Source: Echinicola shivajiensis
Lineage (GTDB): Bacteria; Bacteroidota; Bacteroidia; Cytophagales; Cyclobacteriaceae
Direction of reading: 5' to 3'
NCBI RefSeq assembly: GCF_018642165.1
Contig: NZ_JAHHZM010000010.1
Coordinates: forward strand, 82,641 to 146,640
DNA length: 64,000 nt
This document shows, in pieces, positions 19,290-28,161 of this stretch; within the stretch, counting starts at the first letter, position 1, and each line of letters begins with the position of its first letter. The notes beneath the pieces were generated by a model. That model saw nothing but the letters and a program-made list of their open reading frames with translations. It searched no databases and was not told the origin of the DNA. The translations under genes and the position numbers were made by a program.

Positions 19290-20585
19290 TTACAGACCAA
19301 ATAGTCCTGGCAACCATAAGGTCATTTGTGGGAATAAAGTAATAATGATCAATCCTATGATCATTGCCACAAAAAAAGGAAGCAATGGTCGGACTACTTT
19401 TGCAATGGATGTTTTAGCCACACCAACGCCAATAAAGAGTACTGAGCCGACTGGAGGAGTACATAGTCCAATACAAAGATTCAGTACCATAATGATCCCA
19501 AAATGAACTGGATCGATACCCAATTCGCTTACAACCGGTAAGAAAATTGGCGTAAAGATCAATACTGCTGGTGTCATGTCCATAAATACCCCAACAAATA
19601 GTAAGGTTAAGTTGATGATAATAAGGATGATGTATTTATTATCACTTAATGAAAGTAGGATTTGACTAATTGATTGTGGAATATCTTCACTCGACATAAC
19701 CCATGACATACTCATAGAAGTCGCGATCAATAATGCCACAACAGCCGTTGTGGATGAAGATTTAAGTAAGATGGCTGGTATATCTTTTACTTTTAATTCT
19801 CCATAGATAAAGGAAAGCCCTAATGTATATAAGACAGCAATTGCTGAAGCTTCTGTGGCTGTGAAAATTCCAACTACGATTCCTCCAATAACTATAACCA
19901 ACAAAGTCAAGCTTGGGGCAGCCTTTAGAAATACACTTCCAAATTCACTAACAGTGGTTGTTTCACCTTGCGGTAATTTGTGTTTTCTGATAAAGAATGC
20001 TGCAGTTATCATCAATAAAAGTCCTACAAATAAACCCGGGATATAACCAGCAACGAATAATGCACCAATGGAAACACCACCACTAGCCAAGGAATAAACG
20101 ATAAGAATGTTTGATGGTGGAATGATCAAACCGGTGGTGGAAGAGGTTACATTAACCGCAACACCCAATTCCTTAGGATAACCTTCATCATCCATTCTTT
20201 TTCCTAGAATTCCCCCTAAAGCAGAGGCTGCCGCCACCGCAGAACCGGCTATGGCCCCAAAAAGCATTGCCGCAATTACATTGACATACAATAAGCCACC
20301 TGGTAGTCTTCCGGTGATGGCCTTGGCAAGATTAATTAGTCGGTTGGCTATCCCTCCTTTATTCATTATTTCCCCAGCCAGTATGAAAAAGGGGATGGCT
20401 AATAATGAAAAACTATTTAATCCAGCTCCCATTCTTTGAGCGATAGTGGTCATGGAAGGTACAGCAGCAACAGTGATCATCAAAGTTAATAAGCTACTAA
20501 AACCTAAGCTCCAGGCAACTGGTACTCCAAGTCCCATAAGGGTAATAAAACTTAATACTAAAACTATTATGGTTAAATATTCCAT
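19290..20585 (-). CDS. dctM: TRAP transporter large permease (DctM)
   Basis: A protein of 431 residues, hydrophobic throughout with about a dozen membrane helices. It has the DctM signatures GVPVAWSLGFSS, RLPGGLLYVNVIAAMLFG and a C-terminal LCTPPVGSVLFIG. It forms the sodium-driven translocation channel of a tripartite ATP-independent transporter, importing an organic acid delivered by the periplasmic binding protein. It follows dctQ with a 2-nt gap. Gene context with KDG kinase, KDPG aldolase and altronate dehydratase makes a hexuronate or aldonate the likely cargo. Confidence 0.95.
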   Translation of the reverse strand: MEYLTIIVLVLSFITLMGLGVPVAWSLGFSSLLTLMITVAAVPSMTTIAQRMGAGLNSFSLLAIPFFILAGEIMNKGGIANRLINLAKAITGRLPGGLLYVNVIAAMLFGAIAGSAVAAASALGGILGKRMDDEGYPKELGVAVNVTSSTTGLIIPPSNILIVYSLASGGVSIGALFVAGYIPGLFVGLLLMITAAFFIRKHKLPQGETTTVSEFGSVFLKAAPSLTLLVIVIGGIVVGIFTATEASAIAVLYTLGLSFIYGELKVKDIPAILLKSSSTTAVVALLIATSMSMSWVMSSEDIPQSISQILLSLSDNKYIILIIINLTLLFVGVFMDMTPAVLIFTPIFLPVVSELGIDPVHFGIIMVLNLCIGLCTPPVGSVLFIGVGVAKTSIAKVVRPLLPFFVAMIIGLIIITLFPQMTLWLPGLFGL

Positions 20586-20587
20586 GG

Positions 20588-21082
20588 TTATGCGGCTGGT
20601 TTATGTTGGGTCAAAAGTTTGATATCTGCTATTTGATAAATGGTAATCAATAGCCCACTAAGAGGGATTATCGTATACACATAGGCCAAAGGAATTTGCA
20701 ATGTGCTCGATTTTTGTCCAAGTATATAGGTGATGTAGACCAAATTGCTTCCACCAAAGATCATTACAGGTATGGCAAAGGCAAGGATGATAATATGGAT
20801 AAATATCAATAGATTGTTTTTGACCCTTCCCGTCAGCCTAGCTGGGAGGATATCAATGGCCAAATGTTCATTATGACCTGCAACATAGGCAGATCCAAGC
20901 ATACCCAACCAAATCAATAAAAACCTGGACAATTCATCGGTGAAAGAGCTCGGAGACATCAAAATATATCTAGATAGCACTTGCCAAGTCACATTGATAA
21001 CCATTAAGCTCATAATGATCATTAGCACATAGCCTACCCGATGGTTAATTTCATTCTTAATAGAACTGCTGTGTTTAGTCAT
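20588..21082 (-). CDS. dctQ: TRAP transporter small permease (DctQ)
   Basis: A protein of 164 residues with four predicted membrane helices and the family pattern TWQVLSRYILMSPSSFTDEL followed by SRFLLIWLGMLGSAY. The ATG at 21082 overlaps the dctP stop by 8 nt and is preferred over the ATG at 21142, which would extend 60 nt into dctP without adding family sequence. The subunit stabilises the large permease and couples it to the binding protein. It belongs to a five-gene operon running kdgK, aldolase, dctP, dctQ, dctM. Confidence 0.93.
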   Translation of the reverse strand: MTKHSSSIKNEINHRVGYVLMIIMSLMVINVTWQVLSRYILMSPSSFTDELSRFLLIWLGMLGSAYVAGHNEHLAIDILPARLTGRVKNNLLIFIHIIILAFAIPVMIFGGSNLVYITYILGQKSSTLQIPLAYVYTIIPLSGLLITIYQIADIKLLTQHKPAA

Positions 21083-22085
21083 GGTTTCTGATTTTTTCAA
21101 TGATTTCATACATTTCTGGCTGTTCCCGCTTAATGGTTTCATACAGGGGCTCTACTGCTTTTCTGAATGGTTCCTTATCAGGATAGGTGATGGTCACCCC
21201 TTCTTTTTCCAGCAGTTTCATGGACTCTTCAACTGATTCTGCCCAAATTTTGTATTGATAGGTGGCAGATTCATCCGCTGCTTCCTGTAACCATTGCTGT
21301 TCTTGTTTGGTTAATCTGTCCCACACCTTAGTGCTGACAATTAACATGTCAGGTACAGCAGTATGCTCATTGATAGAATAGAATTTACAGATTTCATAGT
21401 GTCTGGAACTCACTACACTTGGAGGATTGTTTTCAGCGCCGTCAACGATACCTTGCTGTAAGGCGGTATAAAGTTCACCCCAAGAAACAGGTGTGGGTGA
21501 ACCGCCCAAACTGTTCACCATATTGATGGCTGTATTACTTTCCATTACCCTGATTTTCTTTCCAATCAAATCTTCAGGACTTCTTACAGGCTTGTCTTTG
21601 GTGTAAAAGCTCCTTGATCCAGCGTCGTAGAAGCAAAGGCCTTTTAACCAATATTGGGTACCTTCATTAAGCAACATTTTTCCGATTTCACCATTGAGCA
21701 CCCTTTCTTTGTGTTGATCATCTCGAAATAAATATGGCTGACTCAGTACCTGAATTTTGGGGGCAAAACTTTCCATTACCGCAGAGGATACTTTGGTCAT
21801 ACCCAAACTTCCAATTTGAAGTAATTCTACTAATTCACGCTCATTGCCAAGCTGTGCATTTGGGTAAACATGAACCTTCATTTGCCCATTAGACTTTTCC
21901 TCAACTCTTTTCGCCATATATATCATGGCATCGTGAACTGGATGATTAGTGTCTAAGCCGTGTCCTAATTTTATTACTGTTTTACCACCTGGACCTTTAC
22001 ATGAGATAGCCAAAGCTATCATAATAAAAACCAGTAAGTTAAAGTGGGTTATTGTTTTTGTAGATCTTAAAAATTTCATTCTCAA
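21075..22085 (-). CDS. dctP: TRAP substrate-binding protein (DctP)
   Basis: The protein has 336 residues. The N-terminus is a lipoprotein-like signal (FIMIALAISCKG). The DctP fold shows KLGHGLDTNHPVHDAMIYMA, the ligand-pocket Arg region KIRVMESNTAINMVNSLGG, then PVSWGELYTALQQGIVDGAE, a stretch conserved in sugar-acid-binding DctP proteins. It captures a carboxylate and delivers it to DctQM. A start at the third residue (MKFLRS) is equally possible. It lies 4 nt after the aldolase gene. A uronate ligand is inferred from the operon. Confidence 0.94.
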   Translation of the reverse strand: MRMKFLRSTKTITHFNLLVFIMIALAISCKGPGGKTVIKLGHGLDTNHPVHDAMIYMAKRVEEKSNGQMKVHVYPNAQLGNERELVELLQIGSLGMTKVSSAVMESFAPKIQVLSQPYLFRDDQHKERVLNGEIGKMLLNEGTQYWLKGLCFYDAGSRSFYTKDKPVRSPEDLIGKKIRVMESNTAINMVNSLGGSPTPVSWGELYTALQQGIVDGAENNPPSVVSSRHYEICKFYSINEHTAVPDMLIVSTKVWDRLTKQEQQWLQEAADESATYQYKIWAESVEESMKLLEKEGVTITYPDKEPFRKAVEPLYETIKREQPEMYEIIEKIRNHD

Positions 22086-22089
22086 TAGT

Positions 22090-22752
22090 TTAAGATTTAA
22101 GGGATTTTATGACAGAAAGAGCTTGGCTGATTTTCTCTTCCAAGGCATCATATTTCTTGTCCTGAATCCACTCTTTTTTGAATAACTGTGAACCCATCCC
22201 AACACAAGTAACACCTGCTTTGAACCATTTTCCTAAATTATCTTCGGTGGGTTCCACACCACCCGTAGGCATAATTTTTATTTCGGGTAATACGGCTTTT
22301 ACCGCGGAAACAAACGATGGACCAAGGACATTTCCCGGGAAGGCTTTGAATACCTGTGCTCCCATTTCTTTGGCGTTAAAAATTTCAGTAACAGTTCCGC
22401 AACCTGGTATCCATAATATATCTTGTCTGTTGCAGACTACAGCAACGGAAGGAATTAAAGCTGGAGAAACAATGAAATCGGCACCTGCCTCTAAAAATTC
22501 TTCGACCTCTGTAGGAGTAAATATGGTACCAATACCCAAAATCATTCCTTCATATTGATCGGCATGAGTTTTTAAATCTTTAAACACCTCAAGAGAATTG
22601 TTACCTCTGTTTGTAAACTCAAAAACCCTTATGCCTGCTCGGTAGGAGGCATCCATTACTTCTTTTGCAACTTCAGTATCGCTATGGTTAAAAACAGGGA
22701 TCATCCCTGTTTCTTCCATGGCTGCAATAATATCACTTTTGCTAAACTTCAT
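22090..22752 (-). CDS. eda: KDPG/KHG aldolase
   Basis: A class I aldolase of 220 residues. The Schiff-base lysine is in VFKAFPGNVLGPSF, the catalytic Glu in FEFTNRGNNSLEVF, and phosphate-binding in IMPTGGVEPTEDN. It splits 2-dehydro-3-deoxy-6-phosphogluconate to pyruvate and glyceraldehyde-3-phosphate, the last step of the hexuronate branch encoded here. It follows kdgK with a 9-nt gap and precedes dctP by 4 nt. It could also handle 4-hydroxy-2-oxoglutarate, as many members do. Confidence 0.94.
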   Translation of the reverse strand: MKFSKSDIIAAMEETGMIPVFNHSDTEVAKEVMDASYRAGIRVFEFTNRGNNSLEVFKDLKTHADQYEGMILGIGTIFTPTEVEEFLEAGADFIVSPALIPSVAVVCNRQDILWIPGCGTVTEIFNAKEMGAQVFKAFPGNVLGPSFVSAVKAVLPEIKIMPTGGVEPTEDNLGKWFKAGVTCVGMGSQLFKKEWIQDKKYDALEEKISQALSVIKSLKS

Positions 22753-22761
22753 ATTTGATTA

Positions 22762-23757
22762 TTATCTTAATAATTTTCCTACATTTTCTCCTCTTACCAG
22801 CTGTTCTACCTCTTCAACTGAAACAAAATTCGCATCCCCTGGTATGGAATGTTTCAAAACAGATGCAGCCACAGCAAACTCTAAGGCTTCTTTATCCGAA
22901 GAACCGAGTAAACCATAAATCAGACCGGCCATAAAAGCATCACCGCCACCTACTCTGTCCACTATATGGGTCATATCATACGTTGTTGACTTCAGAAGAT
23001 CTTCTCCATTCCATAGAACGCCCGAAAGTTTGTTATGGGAAGCACTAATGGATTCCCTATAAGTGGTGGAAACATACTTGATGGAAGGGTATTTTTCCTG
23101 TGCTTTTTGACAGGCGGTCACAAAATCGTTTTCATGAATATCCATGCAATTTTCAAAATCCGTAAGCCCAGCAATGATCAAGTCGGTTTTATCAATGAGT
23201 CCTGGCATTATATCCAAAGGACCTTTTCCATATTGCCACAAATTTCTTCTGTAATTGATATCGCCACTTATTTTTACACCTAATCGGCGGGCTGCTATCA
23301 CCGCGTCAAAGCAGATTTGGGCAGCACTGGAAGATATCGCAGGAGTGATTCCCGTCCAATGGAACCAATCCGCACCCTCAAATATTTCTTTCCAATCAAT
23401 TTTATTGGGATCAAAATTGGCAAAGACAGAATCAAAACGGTCGTAAATAATTTTCGAAGATCGCTGCATGGCTCCATTCTCCACGAAGTACAATCCCATC
23501 CTTCCTTCATCAAAAAATACATATGAGGTGTCTACTCCGGCAAATCTCAAATACTGTGTGGCAGCCTTGCCTAAATCGTGTTTTGGAAAGGCGGTAACAT
23601 GAGCTGCGGACATTCCCCAATAAGCTAAAGAGACCGCTACATTGGCCTCTGCCCCACCATATACTGTGTTGAATGTGTTTGAATTAACAAATCTTTCGTG
23701 CCCTGGTGTGGAAAGCCTCATCATGATTTCCCCTAGGGTGATCACCCGTTTTTTCAT
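22762..23757 (-). CDS. kdgK: 2-keto-3-deoxygluconate kinase (PfkB family)
   Basis: A ribokinase/PfkB-family kinase of 331 residues. Signature 1 lies in YGGAEANVAVSLAYWGM and signature 2, with the catalytic Asp, in VDRVGGGDAFMAGLIYGL. It phosphorylates KDG to KDPG, feeding the aldolase encoded next. The first gene of the operon, it faces uxaA across a 137-nt promoter region that contains a perfect 22-bp palindrome, so both directions are probably repressed together until a uronate-derived inducer appears. PfkB specificity is hard to read from sequence; the operon supports KDG. Confidence 0.92.
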   Translation of the reverse strand: MKKRVITLGEIMMRLSTPGHERFVNSNTFNTVYGGAEANVAVSLAYWGMSAAHVTAFPKHDLGKAATQYLRFAGVDTSYVFFDEGRMGLYFVENGAMQRSSKIIYDRFDSVFANFDPNKIDWKEIFEGADWFHWTGITPAISSSAAQICFDAVIAARRLGVKISGDINYRRNLWQYGKGPLDIMPGLIDKTDLIIAGLTDFENCMDIHENDFVTACQKAQEKYPSIKYVSTTYRESISASHNKLSGVLWNGEDLLKSTTYDMTHIVDRVGGGDAFMAGLIYGLLGSSDKEALEFAVAASVLKHSIPGDANFVSVEEVEQLVRGENVGKLLR

Positions 23758-23853
23758 TGATAACTTCTATTTTATTTCCCGAATTAAAGCCAAAATAAAT
23801 TTGTTTAGAAAAAAACAGCAGAATTTATTCTGATTAATTTTTTTATTGCATAA

Positions 23854-23875
23854 ATTGCGCAATCGATTGCGCAAT
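23854..23875. promoter_or_regulatory. perfect 22-bp palindromic operator, probably LacI-family
   Basis: The half-site ATTGCGCAATC is followed immediately by its exact reverse complement, GATTGCGCAAT, with a central CG as in LacI-type operators. It lies 20 nt before the uxaA start and 97 nt before kdgK. The cognate regulator gene is not in the window. Confidence 0.8.
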
Positions 23876-23879
23876 ATAG

Positions 23880-23887
23880 CAAAATTA
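23880..23887 (-). promoter_or_regulatory. putative -7 element for the kdgK operon
   Basis: On the minus strand TAATTTTG matches the Bacteroidota -7 consensus TAnnTTTG. The palindromic operator begins 5 nt downstream, covering the expected start of transcription. The -33 element is poor (an AT-rich TTTTATG region), so this is tentative. Confidence 0.45.
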
Positions 23888-23894
23888 TACAGAT

Positions 23895-25541
23895 ATGACA
23901 CATAAAATTTTAAAGATTCATCCTAAGGACAATGTCTTAGTTGCCCTAAAAGATTTGAAAAAAGGTGAACACATACACTTTGAGGGAAAAGATATTACCC
24001 TTAGTCATGACGTCAAGGCAAAGCATAAATTCGCTGAAGAGCGATTGAACATTGATGATAATATTTTCATGTATGGCATTATCTGTGGAAAAGCCCTGTC
24101 ACCAATTATGGAAGGAGAAGTGCTTACCACACAAAATGTAGCTCATAAAACTGCTGAATTTACAGGAAAGAGAGAAACTAAGACATGGACTGCTCCTGAT
24201 GTTAATAAGTGGAGTAAGTTGAATTTTATGGGCTATCATCGCGCAGATGGTCTAGTAGGGACGGCCAATTATTGGTTGGTAGTTCCTTTGGTCTTCTGTG
24301 AAAACAGGAATATTGAGATCATGAAAGAGGCCTTTGTAGAGGAATTGGGCTTTGCGAAGCCTAACAAATACAAAGCCTTTGTCAAACAGATGCGTGAGCT
24401 TTATGCTCAAGGAGATAAGGAAAAAATAGCTGAACTCAACGTCGAGACAATAGAGCAAAACGAAGAGAACAAGATTTTCAAAAATATTGATGGAATAAAA
24501 TTTTTGACCCATCAAGGTGGTTGCGGGGGGATCAGACAAGATTCAGATATGCTTTGTGCACTTATAGCCGGCTATATAAATAACCCTAATGTGGCTGGAG
24601 CAACCATTCTTAGTCTTGGTTGCCAAAATGCTCAACCAGCAATCCTTAAAGATAAGTTGAATAAGATAAATCCTGATCTTCAAAAACCGGTTTTACTTTT
24701 TGAGCAGCAAAAAGAAGGAACTGAAAGTGCCTTGTTGACCAATGCCATACAGCAAACATTTTTGGCCTTGACAGAAGCTGACAAAATCTCCAGAAAACCA
24801 GCCCCACTTAGTAAATTAACCGTAGGCTTAGAATGTGGTGGTTCGGATGGTTTTTCTGGTATTTCTGCTAATCCGGCAGTAGGACACGCATCAGACTTGG
24901 TCGTAGCCTTGGGAGGAAAAACCATCCTTTCAGAATTTCCAGAATTATGTGGAGTTGAACAAGAACTAATAAACAGATGCACCACAGATGAGTCTGCAGA
25001 AAAATTTGTCAGCTTGATGCGGGCTTATGCAGCATCAGCAGAAGCAGTAGGTTCAGGATTTGATATGAACCCAAGCCCTGGCAATATCAAGGATGGCTTG
25101 ATCACAGATGCCATGAAATCAGCCGGTGCTGCCAAAAAAGGAGGTACCTCCCCTATTGTTGATGTTCTGGATTATGCGGAATTTGTCACCAAACCAGGTT
25201 TGAATTTATTGTGCACACCTGGAAATGATGTGGAAAGTACTACTGCCATGGCTGGATCTGGAGCCAATATCATTTTATTTACCACAGGACTTGGTACCCC
25301 AACAGGAAATCCAGTGACACCTGTTTTAAAAGTTTCTTCAAACCACATTCTTGCAGAAAAGATGTCTGACATCATTGACATCAATACTGGTGGAGTAATT
25401 TCCGGTGATAAAACAATCGATGAAATGGGTGAGGAAATTCTTGAACATATCATTGAAGTGGCCAGCGGAAATAAAAAGGCGAAGGCGATGAAGCTTAATC
25501 AGGATGATTTCATTCCTTGGAAGAGAGGCGTTTCTTTGTAA
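23895..25541 (+). CDS. uxaA: altronate dehydratase (UxaA family)
   Basis: A protein of 548 residues. An N-terminal SAF domain (about 1-90) precedes the D-galactarate/altronate dehydratase core, with FMGYHRADGLVGTANYWLV, the Cys-containing FLTHQGGCGGIRQDS and LECGGSDGFSGISANPAVGH; these hold the residues for the metal site. It dehydrates D-altronate to 2-keto-3-deoxygluconate, the substrate of the divergently encoded kinase. Full length includes both UxaA halves in one chain. Uronate isomerase and oxidoreductase genes (uxaC, uxaB) are absent, so upstream steps are encoded elsewhere. Galactarate dehydratase activity is the main alternative. Confidence 0.93.
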   Translation: MTHKILKIHPKDNVLVALKDLKKGEHIHFEGKDITLSHDVKAKHKFAEERLNIDDNIFMYGIICGKALSPIMEGEVLTTQNVAHKTAEFTGKRETKTWTAPDVNKWSKLNFMGYHRADGLVGTANYWLVVPLVFCENRNIEIMKEAFVEELGFAKPNKYKAFVKQMRELYAQGDKEKIAELNVETIEQNEENKIFKNIDGIKFLTHQGGCGGIRQDSDMLCALIAGYINNPNVAGATILSLGCQNAQPAILKDKLNKINPDLQKPVLLFEQQKEGTESALLTNAIQQTFLALTEADKISRKPAPLSKLTVGLECGGSDGFSGISANPAVGHASDLVVALGGKTILSEFPELCGVEQELINRCTTDESAEKFVSLMRAYAASAEAVGSGFDMNPSPGNIKDGLITDAMKSAGAAKKGGTSPIVDVLDYAEFVTKPGLNLLCTPGNDVESTTAMAGSGANIILFTTGLGTPTGNPVTPVLKVSSNHILAEKMSDIIDINTGGVISGDKTIDEMGEEILEHIIEVASGNKKAKAMKLNQDDFIPWKRGVSL

Positions 25542-25572
25542 GGTTCTAGAAGAGAAATATAAGATAGTAGAC

Positions 25573-25599
25573 AAAAAGGCGCCGATTGGCGCCTTTTTT
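25573..25599 (+). terminator. intrinsic terminator after uxaA
   Basis: AAAAAGGCGCC and GGCGCCTTTTT form an 11-bp perfect stem with a GATT loop and a continuing T-run, about 30 nt after the uxaA stop. Confidence 0.93.
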
Positions 25600-25691
25600 A
25601 GTATGGTAGTTATAACTTGGGGACATCAAATGATTTTTGCCTAGAAGGTTATTTTTATACATTTATCAATAAGTCAACAAATTTTAACTTT

Positions 25692-26497
25692 ATGATTCCT
25701 AATAGTTTATATCTTGTTTTTGGCTTTACATCGATACCACGTTTGAAAGTTGCCTTCGAAAAACTATCCATCACTGGTACAATAATTTGTTTAGATGATG
25801 ACTTAAGATTTGGTCCAATTGACCAGCTTGACCAAGATCAAGGAATCAATAAAAGAACGAGGTGGTTGTCCCAGCATACCTTCAATGAATTGGATAGAAA
25901 AAAGCATTCCTCTTCATTGAATGATGATATTAGAAAATAAAACGTTTAAAATCTGAAGTTAAGAAAGACCAAATAATTTATATCTGGTGTGGTAGAACTG
26001 GATTGGATCTAATATCCACTGCTAGGTTAGTAAAAGAATTATCAGCTCATAGAAACATCTATGTCACAAATATTCCATACATCACCATTAAATCAAAGTT
26101 TGGTCACCAATATGTGCCGATATGCCTATCAGTTATGAATTCAGAGGAGATACCTTTAATCATTAAGTATTTTAAAAAAATTGATGAAAGCGCTAAAATA
26201 AGATGGATAGAGTTGTGGAATAGATTGTGCGAAGAGGGTAAGAATCTGAGAACTCTTGATAATGAAGCAAAGATTATATCTACAGCAGATGATTTTTTTG
26301 ATCAATTTCTTTTAAACAACTGTTCTGGCAAATTAACTAAAGCTGCGCGAATTATCGGCCTTACACTATTGGACATAGATTTTAATGCCAGTGATGCTGT
26401 GCTCAATTGGAGATTGATCCACCTTGTTCAAGATAAGCGGCTATTATTTAAGGGTAATTTAGAAATGATGAGGGATTATTCAGTAAAAACCACATGA
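25692..26497 (+). pseudogene. DUF1835-type protein interrupted by a frameshift
   Basis: Two adjacent frames together give one DUF1835-like protein of about 270 residues. The first, from the ATG at 25692, reads YLVFGFTSIPRLKVAFEK and CLDDDLRFGPID, the N-terminal half with its DD motif, and stops at 25940. The second continues from about 25934 in the frame shifted by one base (LKSEVKKDQIIYIWCGRTGL) and runs to 26497. One extra A in the four-A run at 25934-25937 would join them seamlessly. It is a recent frameshift, a sequencing error or, less likely, programmed slippage. Function of the family is unknown. Confidence 0.8.
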
Positions 26498-26632
26498 GCC
26501 ATTTCCTTTTAAAGTTTTCTGATCTTCACTTTTCTCGGAATCGATTTCGTAATTAAACTGAATCCTTTATTTGACAAGCTATGATTTAATTGTCATTTTT
26601 AGACTTGAATAATTTAATCAAATAGAAAAATC

Positions 26633-28018
26633 ATGTTTAAGAAATTTTCTTTTACTGCAGCGTTAATCCTTGGAGGATTAATTTCCTTTTCCTGCTCCCA
26701 AAAGGCCGAATCAAGTGTCCAGAAAGAATCATGGACCTCATTATTTGATGGTGAATCACTAGAAGGCTGGAAGGCACTAGGTGGTGAAGCTGAATTTAAG
26801 ATTGAGGATGGTGCAATCGTTGGTATTTCTAAAGTAAATACGCCAAACACTTTCCTTTGTACTGAAAAGCTATATTCAGATTATATCGTTGAGCTGGATC
26901 TTAAAATTGAAGATGAAACCAGTAATTCAGGTGTAATGACCAGAGGACAATATAATGCCGAGAAAAACAGAGTATTTGGTTACCAAATCGAAGCTGATCC
27001 AAAAGAAAGAGCTTGGTCTGGCGGACTATATGATGAGGCTAGAAGAGGTTGGCTATACCCGTTGACCTTAAATGAAGAGGCTAGAAAAGCCTTCAAATTA
27101 GACGAATACAACCACTATAGAATTGAGGCTATCGGAAATGAAATCAAAACTTGGGTAAACGGTGTGCCTGTCGCTTATGTAGTTGATGATATGGACAGCA
27201 AAGGTTTTATCGGTTTGCAAGTGCATGGTATTGGAAGCAATCCTGATCACGCTGGTAGAAAAACATATTTTAAGAATATTAAGGTTAAAACTGGAAACCT
27301 AGAGTCTAAGCCTTTCCCAGCTGGACATTATGTGGTAAGCACTGTTGATAATACATTGACAGATTATGAAAAAGAAGATGGTTGGAAACTTTTGTTCAAT
27401 GGTCAAAATCATGATGGATGGAAAGCTGCCTATAAAGAAGAATTCCCATCAAATGGTTGGATAGTTGAAAATGGTGTATTGACTATCAAAGAATCAGATG
27501 GTAGTGAGTCAGAAACTTATGGTGACATTGTTACCAAGGATAAATACAGTGCTTTTGATCTATCTTTCCAGTTTAAGCTTTCTGAAGGAGCTAACAGTGG
27601 CGTTAAGTATTTTGTGACACTAAGTGAGGGAAATAGTGGTTCTGCTATTGGTTTGGAATATCAAATCCTAGATGATGAAAAACATCCAGATGCAAAAAAA
27701 GGAAAAGATGGAAACCGTACTCTATCTTCTCTTTATGATTTGATTAAAGCCGACAAGCAAGGAAGATTTACTAAGGCAATTGGTGAGTGGAACCAAGGTA
27801 GAGTTGTGGTATACCCAGACAATAAAGTCGAACATTATCTAAATGGAGTTAAGGTGGTAGAATATGTTAGAGGTTCTGATGAATTCAGAAAATTGGTAGC
27901 TGGTAGTAAATATAAGAACTGGGAGAACTTTGGCGAAGCACCTGAAGGTCATATCCTATTACAGGATCATGGCAACAGAGTGAGCTTTAAGTCCATTAAG
28001 ATTAAGGAGCTCAAGTAA
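26633..28018 (+). CDS. lipoprotein with two tandem DUF1080 domains
   Basis: The protein has 461 residues. After a lipoprotein signal (LILGGLISFSCSQKA) come two LamG-like DUF1080 domains. Domain 1 (about 35-225) starts WTSLFDGESLEGWKALGG with NSGVMTRGQYN; domain 2 (about 245-460) starts WKLLFNGQNHDGWKAAYK with NSGVKYFVTLSEGN. Members of DUF1080 hydrolyse 3-keto-glycosides in some Bacteroidota. The gene lies 143 nt upstream of a Tat-exported Gfo/Idh/MocA oxidoreductase on the same strand, the enzyme class expected to create or reverse the 3-keto group. Whether both domains are catalytic is unknown. Confidence 0.9.
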   Translation: MFKKFSFTAALILGGLISFSCSQKAESSVQKESWTSLFDGESLEGWKALGGEAEFKIEDGAIVGISKVNTPNTFLCTEKLYSDYIVELDLKIEDETSNSGVMTRGQYNAEKNRVFGYQIEADPKERAWSGGLYDEARRGWLYPLTLNEEARKAFKLDEYNHYRIEAIGNEIKTWVNGVPVAYVVDDMDSKGFIGLQVHGIGSNPDHAGRKTYFKNIKVKTGNLESKPFPAGHYVVSTVDNTLTDYEKEDGWKLLFNGQNHDGWKAAYKEEFPSNGWIVENGVLTIKESDGSESETYGDIVTKDKYSAFDLSFQFKLSEGANSGVKYFVTLSEGNSGSAIGLEYQILDDEKHPDAKKGKDGNRTLSSLYDLIKADKQGRFTKAIGEWNQGRVVVYPDNKVEHYLNGVKVVEYVRGSDEFRKLVAGSKYKNWENFGEAPEGHILLQDHGNRVSFKSIKIKELK

Positions 28019-28060
28019 TATTATTTGAAATTTACATGTTGCTTTTAAACAGCTATACTG

Positions 28061-28099
28061 ATGACTCCAGGTCCAATTAAAATTGGTATTTGGGGTCAT
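28061..28099 (+). terminator. possible imperfect terminator between DUF1080 and oxidoreductase genes
   Basis: ATGACTCCA (28061-28069) pairs with TGGGGTCAT (28091-28099) with one wobble, and an inner CCAAT/ATTGG pair closes the loop. Only a weak T-rich tail follows, so it may attenuate rather than stop transcription. Confidence 0.5.
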
Positions 28100-28161
28100 T
28101 TGTTCTTTAAAGGTCAATTAATAATAGTCCCAAAAAATTAGAATCAATATTCCGTTTAATT

